A DNA stretch of 64,000 nt. Origin: Palleronia abyssalis. Lineage in GTDB: Bacteria; Pseudomonadota; Alphaproteobacteria; Rhodobacterales; Rhodobacteraceae. The translations under genes and the position numbers were made by a program. Where the stretch lies: the NCBI RefSeq assembly GCF_900302445.1, contig NZ_ONZF01000004.1:1-64000 (forward strand), written 5' to 3'. Positions within the stretch are counted from its first letter, which is position 1, and every line of letters begins with the position of its first letter. Of the stretch, positions 46,024 to 56,335 are shown piece after piece. The notes beneath the pieces were generated by a model. The model had not been told where the DNA came from, did not search any database, and saw only the letters and a list, made by a program, of their open reading frames with translations.

Positions 46024-47829
46024 ATGCCTTTGAACGACACCATCGCCCGCGTCACGGACCGTATCGTCGAACGCTCGAAAGATCGTCGCGCAACCTATCT
46101 GGACCGCATGGCCCGCGCCGCCGACGAGGGGCCGAAGCGCGCCCATCTGACCTGCGGAAACCAGGCCCATGCCTATGCCGCGATGGGCGAGGATCAGGAC
46201 AAGCTGGCCACCGGCACACAGGCCAATATCGGGATCGTCACGGCCTATAACGACATGCTGTCGGCGCATCAGCCGTTCGAGCGGTTCCCCGACATCATCC
46301 GCGATGCCGCCCGCAAGGCCGGGTCCACCGCGCAGGTCGCGGGCGGGGTGCCCGCCATGTGCGACGGAGTCACGCAAGGCCAGGTCGGGATGGAGCTTTC
46401 GCTGTTCTCGCGCGACGTGATCGCGCTGGCCACCGGTGTGGCGCTGTCTCACAATACCTTCGATGCAGCGGTGTATCTGGGCGTGTGCGACAAGATCGTG
46501 CCGGGCCTGATCATCGGGGCGGCGACCTTCGGATATATCCCCGCGGTGTTCCTGCCCGCCGGCCCCATGACCAGCGGCCTGCCCAACGACGAAAAGGCGC
46601 GCGTGCGTCAGCAATTCGCCGCCGGCGAAGTCGGCCGCGACGCGCTGATGGAGGCCGAGATGGCCAGCTATCATGGCCCCGGCACTTGCACCTTTTACGG
46701 CACCGCCAACACCAACCAGATGCTGATGGAGTTCATGGGCCTGCACCTGCCCGGTGCCTCCTTCGTGAACCCCAACACGCCCCTACGCGATGCCCTGACC
46801 CGCGCGGGCGCCACGCGCGCGACGGAAATCACCAATCTGGGGAACGACTACCGACCCGCGTCGCAGGTTCTGGACGAGAAGGCGTTCGTCAACGGCATCG
46901 TCGGCCTGATGGCCACCGGCGGATCGACCAACCTTCTGATCCACCTGCCCGCGATGGCCCGCGCGGCTGGCGTGCTTCTGGACCTCGAGGATTTCGCCGA
47001 GATCTCAAGCGCGACGCCTCTGATGGCGAAGGTCTATCCCAACGGGCTGGCGGACGTGAACCATTTCCACGCGGCGGGCGGGCTGACCTACATGATCGGA
47101 GAGCTTCTGGACGCCGGTCTTCTGCACGACGACACCATGACCGTCATGGGGGAGGGCCTGAAGGACTACGTGAAAGAGCCCAAGATCCGCAACGACGAGA
47201 TCGTGTGGGAAGACGCTCCGCGCGAGACGCAGAACGACAAGATCCTGCGCCCCGCCAGCAATCCGTTCCAGAAGACGGGCGGCATGGCCGACCTCCAGGG
47301 CAACCTGGGCCGCGCGGCGATGAAGATCTCTGCCGTGAAAGAGGAATACCACGTCATCGAAGCCCCCTGCCGGATCTTCGAGGATCAGCCTTCGGTCAAG
47401 GAAGCCTTCAAGAACGGCGAGTTCACCGAGGATACGGTCGTCGTCGTCCGCTTCCAGGGCCCCAGTGCGAACGGTATGCCCGAACTGCACTCTCTGACGC
47501 CGACGCTGGCCGTTCTGCTGGACCGTGGCCTGAAGGTCGCGCTTGTGACCGACGGACGGATGTCCGGCGCGTCGGGCAAGGTGCCCGCGGCGATCCACCT
47601 GTCGCCCGAGGCGCATCTGGGCGGCCCCCTGGCAAAGCTGCGCGACGGCGATATCCTGCGCGTGGATGCGACGAAGGGGACGATCGACGCTGTGGGTGTG
47701 GATCTCGATTCGCGCGAGGCCGTGACCCGTGACCTTACGGACAATTCGCACGGCGTCGGCCGCGAACTGTTCGAGGCCTTCCGCCAGAACGTGGGTCTTG
47801 CCAGCCAAGGTGCCGCGGTCGTGGTCTGA
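46024..47829 (+). CDS. edd: Phosphogluconate dehydratase
   Basis: The 601-residue enzyme turns 6-phosphogluconate into KDPG, the first step of the Entner-Doudoroff pathway. It belongs to the IlvD/Edd family with an Fe-S cluster; cluster cysteines are in AMCDGVTQGQ and GPGTCTFYGTANTNQ. MATGGSTNLLIHLPA and VTDGRMSGASGKVPAAIHLS are family blocks. The ATG at 46024 gives the standard N-terminus; an earlier ATG at 45982 lies inside the palindrome and is unlikely. eda follows 69 bases later. Confidence 0.96.
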   Translation: MPLNDTIARVTDRIVERSKDRRATYLDRMARAADEGPKRAHLTCGNQAHAYAAMGEDQDKLATGTQANIGIVTAYNDMLSAHQPFERFPDIIRDAARKAGSTAQVAGGVPAMCDGVTQGQVGMELSLFSRDVIALATGVALSHNTFDAAVYLGVCDKIVPGLIIGAATFGYIPAVFLPAGPMTSGLPNDEKARVRQQFAAGEVGRDALMEAEMASYHGPGTCTFYGTANTNQMLMEFMGLHLPGASFVNPNTPLRDALTRAGATRATEITNLGNDYRPASQVLDEKAFVNGIVGLMATGGSTNLLIHLPAMARAAGVLLDLEDFAEISSATPLMAKVYPNGLADVNHFHAAGGLTYMIGELLDAGLLHDDTMTVMGEGLKDYVKEPKIRNDEIVWEDAPRETQNDKILRPASNPFQKTGGMADLQGNLGRAAMKISAVKEEYHVIEAPCRIFEDQPSVKEAFKNGEFTEDTVVVVRFQGPSANGMPELHSLTPTLAVLLDRGLKVALVTDGRMSGASGKVPAAIHLSPEAHLGGPLAKLRDGDILRVDATKGTIDAVGVDLDSREAVTRDLTDNSHGVGRELFEAFRQNVGLASQGAAVVV

Positions 47830-47898
47830 TCGACGCGCATCGTCTTTTTCTTTACTTTTTGCGGCTACGCACACCCGAACTTTCCCAAGGAGATCGCG

Positions 47899-48543
47899 AT
47901 GACCCCAGAACAGGCCAGCCAGAAAACGGCCGAACTTTGCCGCCTGGCGCCCGTCATTCCCGTGTTGGTGGTGCAGGATCCGAGGCAGGCAAAGCCGCTG
48001 GCCGAAGCCTTGGTGAAGGGGGGCCTGCCGGTTCTGGAAATCACGATGCGCACGCCGTCCGCCTTGGACGTCATCCGCGAGATGTCCCTCGTGAAGGGGG
48101 CTAAAGTCGGTGCGGGGACGCTTCTTGGGCCTGCGGACGTTCGTGCGGCCAAGATGGCGGGGGCGACCTTCGGTGTATCTCCCGGTGTGACGACGCGGCT
48201 TCTGGACGCGGCCGAAGACAGCGACCTGCCGATGCTGCCGGGCACCGCCACGGCAAGCGAGGTCATGGTCCTTCTGGATCGGGGCTATACCACGGCCAAA
48301 TTCTTCCCCGCCGAAGCGAATGGCGGCGCGGCAGCACTGAAATCCCTGGGCGGTCCGTTGCCGCGGATGCGCTTCTGCCCCACGGGCGGGATCAGCCTGA
48401 AGAACGCGCAGAGCTACCTGTCGCTGCCCAACACCCTGTGCGTCGGGGGATCCTGGATCGCACCGCAGGACAAGATGGACGCCGGCGACTGGGACGGGAT
48501 CGAAGCCCTGGCCCGCGAGGCGGCGGCGCTGAAGAAAGGGTGA
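47899..48543 (+). CDS. eda: KDPG aldolase
   Basis: The 214-residue class I aldolase splits KDPG into pyruvate and glyceraldehyde 3-phosphate. The Schiff-base Lys134 is in GYTTAKFFPAEANGG, and Glu47 is in GLPVLEITMRTP. AAGGAG lies before the ATG. Together with edd it completes the Entner-Doudoroff route, the usual sugar route in this bacterial group. Confidence 0.96.
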   Translation: MTPEQASQKTAELCRLAPVIPVLVVQDPRQAKPLAEALVKGGLPVLEITMRTPSALDVIREMSLVKGAKVGAGTLLGPADVRAAKMAGATFGVSPGVTTRLLDAAEDSDLPMLPGTATASEVMVLLDRGYTTAKFFPAEANGGAAALKSLGGPLPRMRFCPTGGISLKNAQSYLSLPNTLCVGGSWIAPQDKMDAGDWDGIEALAREAAALKKG

Positions 48544-48562
48544 CGCCCGGGATCCCGGCGCG

Positions 48563-49369
48563 TCAGGCCAGCGACAAGCGCCCGCCGCGCCGGATCATCT
48601 GAACCGATGTCGCCTTACCGGTGGCATCGTCCGTATCGACCAGCAGCCCGGACAGGGTTGCCTCGCCCCCCGCAGGCTCGAACCGGCCCTTCGGCATGCC
48701 GGTCAGGAATCGCCGCAACGGCTCCTCCTTCTGCATGCCTATGACGCTGTCGTAATCGCCGCACATGCCTGCATCGCTCTGGTACGCGGCGCCCCCAGGC
48801 AGGATCATCGCGTCGGCGGTCGGCACGTGGGTATGCGTCCCCACCACGACGCTAGCCTTGCCGTCGCAGAAATGGCCCATGGCCATCTTTTCGGACGTCG
48901 CCTCGCAGTGGATATCCACCAGCGCGGCCTGAACGGCGGCGCCGAGAGGAGCGTTCTTCAACACAGGCTCGATGGCCGAAAACGGGTCGTCGAAGGGGCG
49001 CTTCATGAAGACCTGTCCCAAGACCTGCGCAACCAACACGCGCCGCCCGCCGGTGACCTCGAACACCCGCGCACCGCGCCCAGGCGCAGCCTTCGAGTAG
49101 TTCAGGGGTCGCACGATCCGCGGCTCGGATTCGCAGAATTGCAGCATGTCCTTCTGGTCGAAGGCATGGTCGCCAAGCGTGATCGCATCGGCCCCCGCCG
49201 CCAGCAGCAGCTTCGCGTGATCGGGGGACAAACCCGCCCCGTTCGTCGCGTTTTCGCCATTGACCACGCAGAACTCGACGCCAAGCTCGTCTTTCAGGGC
49301 CGCAAGCCGTTCGGAAATGGCGGTCCTGCCGGAGCGCCCCATCACATCGCCAAGGAACAGAAGTCTCAT
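48563..49369 (-). CDS. YmdB-type metallophosphoesterase
   Basis: The 268-residue protein belongs to the TIGR00282/YmdB family, which hydrolyses cyclic nucleotides in Bacillus. Metal-binding blocks are FLGDVMGRSGR, VVNGENATNGAG, LGDHAFDQ, LVDIHCEATSEK and VVGTHTHVPTADA. The ATG at 49369 gives the usual start. It ends 20 bases from eda, convergent. Confidence 0.92.
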   Translation of the reverse strand: MRLLFLGDVMGRSGRTAISERLAALKDELGVEFCVVNGENATNGAGLSPDHAKLLLAAGADAITLGDHAFDQKDMLQFCESEPRIVRPLNYSKAAPGRGARVFEVTGGRRVLVAQVLGQVFMKRPFDDPFSAIEPVLKNAPLGAAVQAALVDIHCEATSEKMAMGHFCDGKASVVVGTHTHVPTADAMILPGGAAYQSDAGMCGDYDSVIGMQKEEPLRRFLTGMPKGRFEPAGGEATLSGLLVDTDDATGKATSVQMIRRGGRLSLA

Positions 49370-49462
49370 GGCGTCGTGCCTATGACCCGGCGGCCAGCGG
49401 CGCAAGGCTCATTGAGACCGGACGCCGGGCGGTCTAGATAGATCGGCAAAAGGAGACCGCCC

Positions 49463-49990
49463 ATGCTGCGCACCGCCCTTGCCTTTCTTGCCCTCGCCAG
49501 TCCCGCGCTGGCCGAAAGCCACCTGCCCGCCATCGTTATCCACGATGCCGTGATCTTCGAGACGACGCCGGTCGCCAAGGCGGCTGCAGGGTATCTGACG
49601 ATCACCAACGACAGCGACGCCCCCTACACCCTGACCGGTATCGAGGCGGGGTTTCCCCGGGCGGAACTGCACGAAAGCGTCATGGAAAACGACGTGATGC
49701 GCATGGTTCCGCGCCCCGAAGGGTTCGACATCGCCCCGGGTGAGACGCTGTCGTTGGAGCGTGGGGGCCGTCACATCATGTTCATGGGTCTGGATACGCA
49801 GCTGACTGACGGGACCGAGATCCCGGCCACCCTGATCTTCAGCGACGAGGTGCGCATCCCCGTGACCTTCGACGTCATGACCATGCCCGCCGATCCCGGT
49901 ACTCTGGATGACGGGCGTCTGGCCCCGGGCATGACGGAGCAGGGCGAGATGGATCATTCCGGCACGGAAGGCCGGCCAGCCGAGGACTGA
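49463..49990 (+). CDS. Periplasmic copper chaperone PCu(A)C-like protein
   Basis: The 175-residue product has a signal peptide (MLRTALAFLALASPALA). The mature part is a cupredoxin-like PCu(A)C domain. His70 in AELHESVM, Met81, His104 and Met106 (GGRHIMFMGL) give the copper-binding pattern H-x10-M-x22-HxM. It delivers copper to the CuA site of cytochrome oxidase. A Met/His-rich acidic tail follows. Confidence 0.92.
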   Translation: MLRTALAFLALASPALAESHLPAIVIHDAVIFETTPVAKAAAGYLTITNDSDAPYTLTGIEAGFPRAELHESVMENDVMRMVPRPEGFDIAPGETLSLERGGRHIMFMGLDTQLTDGTEIPATLIFSDEVRIPVTFDVMTMPADPGTLDDGRLAPGMTEQGEMDHSGTEGRPAED

Positions 49991-50066
49991 TCCCACCGGC
50001 TGCCATAGGGAACAACGCCCCGAACAGGGCATTGCCCGGATACTCGGACAGGCAAGGATCCCCTCG

Positions 50067-51260
50067 ATGGCAGCCACATCCACCCGGGCGGACCGCGCGC
50101 CCTGGTTTCCCTTTATCGCCGGGTGTTTCGCCTTCTTCACCGTGATGGCAGGGGCCACCGTGCCCACGCCGCTGTATCCGATTTACGCGGACACCTACGG
50201 CTTCTCTCCGATCATAATCACCGCGATCTTCGCGATGTATTCCGCCGGAGTGATCGGGGCCCTGCTGCTGACGGGGCCGTGGTCGGATCAGATCGGGCGC
50301 AAGCCGCTTCTTCTGGGAGGTCTGGCCCTGGCCTTCGCCTCGGGCATCTGTTTCGTGGCCGCCCAAGGATTACCCCTTCTGCTGGCCGCGCGGTTCCTGC
50401 AGGGCGCATCGGTGGGCATCTTCACCTCTGCCGCGACGCTGGCCGTGAAGGAGATGGCACCCGAGAGCCATCCACGGATCGGGGCCATCGGGTCGACCGT
50501 GGCCAATATGGGCGGCCTCGGAATGGGCTCGGTCATCGGGGGTGCCGTCGCGGCCGTCGCCCCCGATCCGCTGATCTTTCCCTACCTGTTCCATCTGGGG
50601 ATGGTGGTCCTGGCTACAGGCCTTCTGTGGCGCGCGCCCGAGCCCATTCAGACCGCGGAGAACCCCAAGCTGCGCCCGCAGGGCCTGGCTGTCCCGTCCG
50701 AGGTGCGCGGCTTCTTCGTGCCTGCCGCGATCTCGGCCTTCGCGGGGTTCATGATCTGCGGGTTCATGGGGTCGATCACGCCATCCTACCTGGGCCAGGT
50801 GCTGGGATTTCAGGGCGACCATGTCGCGATCGGCACGGTGGCCGGCCTGATCTTCCTGATGTCCTGCTTTGGTCAGATCGCGGAAGATCGCCTGCCGGAA
50901 AAGATGGTGCTTCCCATCGGCATGGGCGTTCTCACGCTGGGGATCGCGGGGATCACCGTTGGGCTGGCGATGGTGTCGCTTTGGGCCCTGTGCGCGGGGA
51001 TCGTGGTGGCCGGGCTGGGCCACGGCGTCGCGTTCAAGGGCGGCCTGTCGGCCATCGGACGAAACAGCCCCGAGGGGCAGGCCTCGGCCGTCACGGCCAG
51101 CTATTTCACGGTCGCCTATGTGGCGATCTCGATCCCGGTGCTGGTGGTGGGTGCTCTGCGCATGGTGATCGACCTGACGCCGGTCTCGGTCATGTACGCG
51201 GCCGCCTCGACGATCCTGGCCGCACTCGCGTTCGTCCTGATCCGCCGACGTCAGCAGTAA
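50067..51260 (+). CDS. Major facilitator superfamily transporter
   Basis: The 397-residue protein has 12 membrane segments. VPTPLYPIYADTYGFSP in the first segment and GPWSDQIGRKPLLLGG between segments 2 and 3 are typical of drug-type MFS pumps. The substrate is not known. A ribosome site is weak (AGGATCCCCTCG before ATG). It follows the copper-chaperone gene by 76 bases but looks unrelated to it. Confidence 0.88.
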   Translation: MAATSTRADRAPWFPFIAGCFAFFTVMAGATVPTPLYPIYADTYGFSPIIITAIFAMYSAGVIGALLLTGPWSDQIGRKPLLLGGLALAFASGICFVAAQGLPLLLAARFLQGASVGIFTSAATLAVKEMAPESHPRIGAIGSTVANMGGLGMGSVIGGAVAAVAPDPLIFPYLFHLGMVVLATGLLWRAPEPIQTAENPKLRPQGLAVPSEVRGFFVPAAISAFAGFMICGFMGSITPSYLGQVLGFQGDHVAIGTVAGLIFLMSCFGQIAEDRLPEKMVLPIGMGVLTLGIAGITVGLAMVSLWALCAGIVVAGLGHGVAFKGGLSAIGRNSPEGQASAVTASYFTVAYVAISIPVLVVGALRMVIDLTPVSVMYAAASTILAALAFVLIRRRQQ

Positions 51261-51292
51261 GGGCGGGGCGGCCCGTGCCGCCCCTGCCAATC

Positions 51293-52738
51293 TCACAGCT
51301 TCTGCAGTACCGCCTGGACCGAGTCCTTGGCGTCGCCATAGAGCATCCGCGTGTTTTCCTTGAAGAACAGCGGGTTTTCGATGCCCGAATAGCCCGTCCC
51401 CTGCCCGCGCTTGGACACGAAGACCTGGTTGGCCTCCCACACATGCAGGACCGGCATCCCCGCGATGGGCGAGTTCGGATCATCGTTCGCCGCCGGGTTA
51501 ACGATGTCGTTCGAGCCGATAACGATCACCACATCGGTCTTGGGGAAATCGTCGTTGATCTCGTCCATTTCCAGCACGATGTCGTAAGGCACCTTCGCCT
51601 CGGCCAGAAGCACGTTCATGTGCCCCGGCAGACGCCCCGCGACGGGGTGGATGGCGAAGCGCACCGTCTTGCCCGCATCGCGCAGCTTCTTGGTCAGTTC
51701 GCTGACCGCCTGCTGCGCCTGCGCCACTGCCATGCCGTAGCCCGGCACGATGATGACGCTGTCGGCTTCCTTCAGCGCGTCGGCCACGCTGTCGACATCG
51801 GTGGGCACCATATTGCCCTCGACCGCCTGCTGCGGTCCGCTGGCGCCGCCGAAGCCGCCCAGGATCACGCTGACGAACTGCCGGTTCATGGCCTTGCACA
51901 TGATGTAGGACAGGATCGCCCCCGAGGAGCCAACCAGAGCGCCGGTCACGATCAACAGGTCGTTGCCCAGCGTGAAGCCGATCGCCGCCGCCGCCCAGCC
52001 GGAATAGCTGTTCAGCATCGACACGACGACGGGCATATCCGCACCGCCGATCCCCATGATCAGATGATAGCCGATGAAGCCCGCAATCAGCGCCACAAGG
52101 AAGATCGTCCAGATCCCCGCCCCGTTGAAATATAGCAGCCCCAGGACCAGACAGAGGATCAGGGCGCCCAGGTTCAGCATATGCCCGCCGGGCAACTGCT
52201 TGGGCTTGCCGTCGACCTGCCCCGCCAGCTTGCCATAGGCGATCACGGACCCGGTGAAGGTCACCGCACCGATGAAGATGCCCAGGAAAACCTCGACCCG
52301 CAGGATGTTCACCTCGACGAAGGTCTTCATCCACAGCAACTCGCCAAAGCCGGTCAGGTCGGCCTCGTCCATGGTCATGCCGCTGGCGCGCATCTCGGTC
52401 ACGGCCCCCAGCATGATGTCGGCGTTCAGGCCGATAAACACCGCCGCCAGACCGACGAACGAATGCAGAGCCGCTACCAGTTGCGGCATCTCGGTCATCT
52501 GAACCTTGCCGGCGATGTAGTAGCCCGCAAAGCCCCCCGCCGCGATGGCGAGGATGATCAACCAGACGTTCTGCACGCCCGGTCCGAACACCGTCGCGAT
52601 GACGGCCAGCGCCATGCCGGTGATGCCGTACCAGATCGCGCGCTTGGCGCTTTCCTGATCCTTCAGCCCGCCCAGCGACAGGATAAAGAGGATGGTGGCG
52701 ACGATATAGGCCGCCGATTGAAGTCCCATTCCGAACAT
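51293..52738 (-). CDS. pntB: NAD(P) transhydrogenase subunit beta
   Basis: The 481-residue subunit has about nine membrane segments and a C-terminal NADP-binding domain ([50 protein letters not shown]). With PntA it transfers hydride from NADH to NADP using the proton gradient and so supplies NADPH. It follows pntA by ten bases on the minus strand. Confidence 0.96.
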   Translation of the reverse strand: MFGMGLQSAAYIVATILFILSLGGLKDQESAKRAIWYGITGMALAVIATVFGPGVQNVWLIILAIAAGGFAGYYIAGKVQMTEMPQLVAALHSFVGLAAVFIGLNADIMLGAVTEMRASGMTMDEADLTGFGELLWMKTFVEVNILRVEVFLGIFIGAVTFTGSVIAYGKLAGQVDGKPKQLPGGHMLNLGALILCLVLGLLYFNGAGIWTIFLVALIAGFIGYHLIMGIGGADMPVVVSMLNSYSGWAAAAIGFTLGNDLLIVTGALVGSSGAILSYIMCKAMNRQFVSVILGGFGGASGPQQAVEGNMVPTDVDSVADALKEADSVIIVPGYGMAVAQAQQAVSELTKKLRDAGKTVRFAIHPVAGRLPGHMNVLLAEAKVPYDIVLEMDEINDDFPKTDVVIVIGSNDIVNPAANDDPNSPIAGMPVLHVWEANQVFVSKRGQGTGYSGIENPLFFKENTRMLYGDAKDSVQAVLQKL

Positions 52739-52748
52739 CTCTGTCCCC

Positions 52749-54317
52749 TTACGACTTGACGAACATGGACAGCATGCGGCGCGTCACCAGGAACCCGCCC
52801 ACGATGTTGATGCTGGCGATCAGCACGCCGATGAAAGACAGGATCACGACCAGCCAGTTGCCCGCGCCGATCTGCAACAGCGCGCCCAGGATGATGATCC
52901 CCGAGATCGCATTCGTCACCGCCATCAGCGGCGTGTGCAGGCTGTGCGCGACGCCCCAGATCACCTGGAAGCCGACGAAACAGGCCAGCGCGAAGACGAT
53001 GAAATGGCTCATGAAGCTTTCGGGGGCATAGGCGCCCACCAGCAGCATCAGCACCGCGCCGATCGCCAGCAGCATGACTTGGCTGCGGGTCTGCCGGGTG
53101 AAGGCGGCCTTTTCCTCGGCACGCTTTTCCTCCGGCGTCTTCTCCTTCGGCTTCTCGCGCTTTTGCGGCGCGGCCTGGGCCGCCTGCTTGGGCTTGGGGG
53201 GCGGCCATGTGACGTCGTTCTTGTGGGTGATCGTCGCCCCGCGGATCACGTCGTCATCCATGTTGTGATTGACCGTGCCGTCCTTCTCGGGGGTCAGGTC
53301 GGTCAGCATGTGCCGGATGTTCGTCGCGTAGAGGGTCGAGGACTGCTTGGCCATCCGGCTGGGGAAGTCGGTATAGCCGATGATGACCACGCCGTTGTCG
53401 GTAACGATACGGTCGTCCTTGACGGTCAGCTTGCAGTTGCCACCCTTCTCGGCGGCCAGATCCACGATGACCGAGCCCGGCTTCATGGCCTTCACCATGT
53501 CCTCGGTCCACAGCTCCGGCGCCTCGCGATTGGGGATCAGCGCCGTGGTAATGACGATGTCGATATCGGGCGCCAGCTCGCGGAACTTGGCCAGCTGCGC
53601 CTCGCGGAATTCGGGGCTGGACGGAGCGGCATAGCCGCCCTCGCCCGAACCGGTGTCGCCCTCGAAATCGAGGTAAACGAATTCGGCGCCCATGCTCTCG
53701 ACCTGTTCGGCCACTTCGGGGCGGACGTCGAAGGCATAGGTGATGGCCCCCAGCGAGGTCGCCGTCCCGATCGCCGCCAGTCCCGCGACGCCCGCGCCGA
53801 CAACCAGGATCTTCGCCGGTGGCACCTTGCCCGCCGCGGTGATCTGGCCGGTCAGGAAACGCCCGAAATTGTTGGCCGATTCGATCACGGCCCGGTAGCC
53901 CGCGATATTCGCCATGGACGACAGCGCATCCATCTTCTGCGCCCGGCTGATGCGGGGCACCATGTCCATGGCGATCAGCGTGGCGCCCTTGTCGGCGGCC
54001 TTCTTCAGCAGCTCTTCGTTCTCGGCCGGGTAGAAGAAGCTGATCAGCGTCTGCCCCTCGCGCAGGCGGTCGACCTCGGCCTCGGTGGGCGGTCGGACCT
54101 TGCCGATGACGTCCGCGGCGTCGAACACCGCTTGGGCGCTGTCCAGAACCTCGACCCCGGCGTCGCGATAGGCGGCGTCCGAGATATCGGCCCGCGCGCC
54201 TGCCCCCGCCTCTACGACACACTCATGGCCAAGCTTGCGTATCTGCTCGGCCGAGGCCGGGGTCAGTGCGACGCGGGCCTCTGTCTCCTGGCTTTCCTTG
54301 ACGACACCGAACTTCAT
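52749..54317 (-). CDS. pntA: NAD(P) transhydrogenase subunit alpha, fused form
   Basis: The 522-residue subunit joins the soluble NAD-binding domain ([40 protein letters not shown]) with four C-terminal membrane segments. Many alphaproteobacteria encode these parts separately (PntAA and PntAB); here they are linked by a Lys/Glu/Pro-rich hinge at about residues 375-415. The ATG at 54317 is chosen for its GAGAGG; an earlier ATG adds nine residues. Confidence 0.95.
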   Translation of the reverse strand: MKFGVVKESQETEARVALTPASAEQIRKLGHECVVEAGAGARADISDAAYRDAGVEVLDSAQAVFDAADVIGKVRPPTEAEVDRLREGQTLISFFYPAENEELLKKAADKGATLIAMDMVPRISRAQKMDALSSMANIAGYRAVIESANNFGRFLTGQITAAGKVPPAKILVVGAGVAGLAAIGTATSLGAITYAFDVRPEVAEQVESMGAEFVYLDFEGDTGSGEGGYAAPSSPEFREAQLAKFRELAPDIDIVITTALIPNREAPELWTEDMVKAMKPGSVIVDLAAEKGGNCKLTVKDDRIVTDNGVVIIGYTDFPSRMAKQSSTLYATNIRHMLTDLTPEKDGTVNHNMDDDVIRGATITHKNDVTWPPPKPKQAAQAAPQKREKPKEKTPEEKRAEEKAAFTRQTRSQVMLLAIGAVLMLLVGAYAPESFMSHFIVFALACFVGFQVIWGVAHSLHTPLMAVTNAISGIIILGALLQIGAGNWLVVILSFIGVLIASINIVGGFLVTRRMLSMFVKS

Positions 54318-54420
54318 GGCGCCTCTCCCCTTCATGGTCCACACCCGGCGAACGGGCTTCCTACGCGCATATATTGCGCAACAATGTTTCGCAAGCGAGG
54401 CAAGGGCGCCGCACTTCGTT

Positions 54421-54861
54421 TCAGATCCACCGTCTTACCTTCGCCGACCACGCCGCGTAAGACGGGCCGAAAGACCCGCGCAGCCGCGCTTCCTCGGGCC
54501 GGATGAAGCGCCATTCCAGCACCACCATCAGCGACGGGACCAACAACAGACCGAAGATCGGACCGATCCACAGGGCGGCCCCCGCCATGACAAGGACATC
54601 GCCCAGATAGATCGGATTGCGCCCGAACGCGAACGGTCCTCTCGTTACCAGGGCATCGGGCTGGCGGTGCGGCACAACGGTTGTGCGGGACAGCATCATT
54701 GCCCCCACCGCCCAGACCATCAGCAAGACCCCGGCCGCGATCAGACCTATCCCAACAGAGTCCCATACCTGTTCCGCGCCCGTCCCTCCGGATGGCAATA
54801 GCCATAGAACCGCAAGATGCACTGCCAGCCAAACCGGCGGCAGGTCGATCCATCGCCACAT
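54421..54861 (-). CDS. Isoprenylcysteine/phospholipid methyltransferase-like membrane protein
   Basis: The 146-residue protein has about four membrane segments and the C-terminal SAM-binding look of the ICMT/PEMT-type family: [20 protein letters not shown] and [20 protein letters not shown]. Such proteins methylate lipids or small molecules; the substrate is unknown. It starts close to the divergent dehydrogenase gene. Confidence 0.85.
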   Translation of the reverse strand: MWRWIDLPPVWLAVHLAVLWLLPSGGTGAEQVWDSVGIGLIAAGVLLMVWAVGAMMLSRTTVVPHRQPDALVTRGPFAFGRNPIYLGDVLVMAGAALWIGPIFGLLLVPSLMVVLEWRFIRPEEARLRGSFGPSYAAWSAKVRRWI

Positions 54862-54917
54862 CCTTGCGCCTCGCCCCGTCCCTCGCCAAACCTAGTCCGA
54901 ACGACACGGAGGATACC

Positions 54918-55676
54918 ATGACCAATCTGACCGGGCGCCATGCCCTCGTAACCGGCGGCGGCTCCGGCATCGGGCTCGCGATTGCGCGCGCACTGGCCGA
55001 TGCGGGGGCCGAGGTGACCATCACCGGCCGGACCGAGGCACGCCTGACAGACGCCGCCGACGCCCATGGCCTGCACGCGCAGGTCATGGACGTCTCCGAC
55101 GAGACCTCCGTCGTCTCGGCCACCGAAGCAGCCGTCGCCGCACGGGGCCCCGTCGCCATCTGCATTGCCAATGCCGGCATCGCCGAGGGGCGCAATATCC
55201 TGAAGACCGACCTCGCCTTCTGGCGACAGATCACGGCTACCAATCTCGACGGGGCGTTCCTGACGATCCGCGAGGCGTTGCGGTCGATGCGGGATCTCGA
55301 CTACGGACGGGTCATCGCCGTCTCATCCATCGCTGGCGTCCGCGGGCTGAAGGGGGCTCCGGCCTACTCGGCCTCGAAACACGGGGTGATCGGCCTGATC
55401 CGCGCCCTGTCCGAGGATTATATCGGCCGCGCGCAGACCTTCAACGCCATCTGCCCGGCCTATGTCGAAACCGATATCGTCACCCGCAACGTCGCTTCGA
55501 TCCGTGACCGCGCCGGTGTCAGCGAGGACGAGGCACTGGGGATCATGGTCGCCCAGAACCGCCACAACCGCCTGATCGACGCGGACGAGGTGGCCCGCAC
55601 GGCACTGTGGCTCTGCGATCCTCTATGTGGTTCGGTCAATGGACAGGCGATCGAGATCGCGGGCGGACAGGCCTGA
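54918..55676 (+). CDS. Short-chain dehydrogenase/reductase
   Basis: The 252-residue enzyme has all classical SDR parts: TGGGSGIGLAIARAL for NAD(P), IANAG, the catalytic Ser in VSSIAG and YSASK. It resembles 3-hydroxyacyl or 3-hydroxybutyrate dehydrogenases, but the substrate cannot be fixed. GGAGG lies six bases before the ATG. Confidence 0.9.
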   Translation: MTNLTGRHALVTGGGSGIGLAIARALADAGAEVTITGRTEARLTDAADAHGLHAQVMDVSDETSVVSATEAAVAARGPVAICIANAGIAEGRNILKTDLAFWRQITATNLDGAFLTIREALRSMRDLDYGRVIAVSSIAGVRGLKGAPAYSASKHGVIGLIRALSEDYIGRAQTFNAICPAYVETDIVTRNVASIRDRAGVSEDEALGIMVAQNRHNRLIDADEVARTALWLCDPLCGSVNGQAIEIAGGQA

Positions 55677-55785
55677 GGGCGCGCGCACCAGGCCCGATCA
55701 TTCGCGCGGGGGAACAGGCGACGATCCGACTCGTTGGCTCGGAAAGCGGCGGACCACCCGGTTCGCCACCTGCCGGAGTGTCATC

Positions 55786-56328
55786 ATGCGTCGTGCCCTG
55801 TTATTCGCTTCCCTCGCCGCGCTGCCAGCCTACGCGCAGGACGAACCTCCAGTGGGCGGAATCGGTCGCCTTGCGTGTTCCGAGATCACGGGCGCGGCGA
55901 ATGCCCCCTACCTCGCGCAGGCAAGCGACTGGGCGCTCGGCTACATGGCCGGCCGGATCGACGCGGGTCAGTCGCCAGCCGAGGGCGAAACGCTCAGTCC
56001 CGACGACAGCGTCGACGTGATCGCAGGCATCGCGATCCGCTGCCGCGAAACGCCGGATGCACCGGTGATCGACGCCGTGCGCGCCTATGCCGACCGAATC
56101 TTCGACGAAACTGCCGAAGGGGGGCCCGTCACCGCCGATCCCCCGGCGCCACCACCCGACATGCCGCCCGAGCCCGAGGCCCCGCGCGAAACCGACGCCC
56201 CACCCCCGCGCCCCGACGATCTGACGGAGGCAGCCGCCAACGACCCCGAAGGCGACGAACGACCGAGCGACGAGGATGTCGATGACGACGCAGAACAGTC
56301 GCCCGCGGAAGGCGCCGGGACGGACTAG
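55786..56328 (+). CDS. Secreted protein with acidic proline-rich tail
   Basis: The 180-residue product has a signal peptide (MRRALLFASLAALPAYAQ). A small domain with two cysteines (ACSEITGA, AIRCRETPD) spans residues 25-105 and may form a disulphide. The last 70 residues are Pro, Asp and Glu rich and probably unfolded. I do not recognise the family. It lies 110 bases after the dehydrogenase gene. Confidence 0.65.
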   Translation: MRRALLFASLAALPAYAQDEPPVGGIGRLACSEITGAANAPYLAQASDWALGYMAGRIDAGQSPAEGETLSPDDSVDVIAGIAIRCRETPDAPVIDAVRAYADRIFDETAEGGPVTADPPAPPPDMPPEPEAPRETDAPPPRPDDLTEAAANDPEGDERPSDEDVDDDAEQSPAEGAGTD

Positions 56329-56335
56329 ACGGCCG

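Noticed and set aside
52935-54506. A 523-codon plus-strand frame opposite pntA.
   Set aside because: It mirrors pntA, shows His/Arg/Asp/Gly-rich composition typical of antisense frames, and has no domain.
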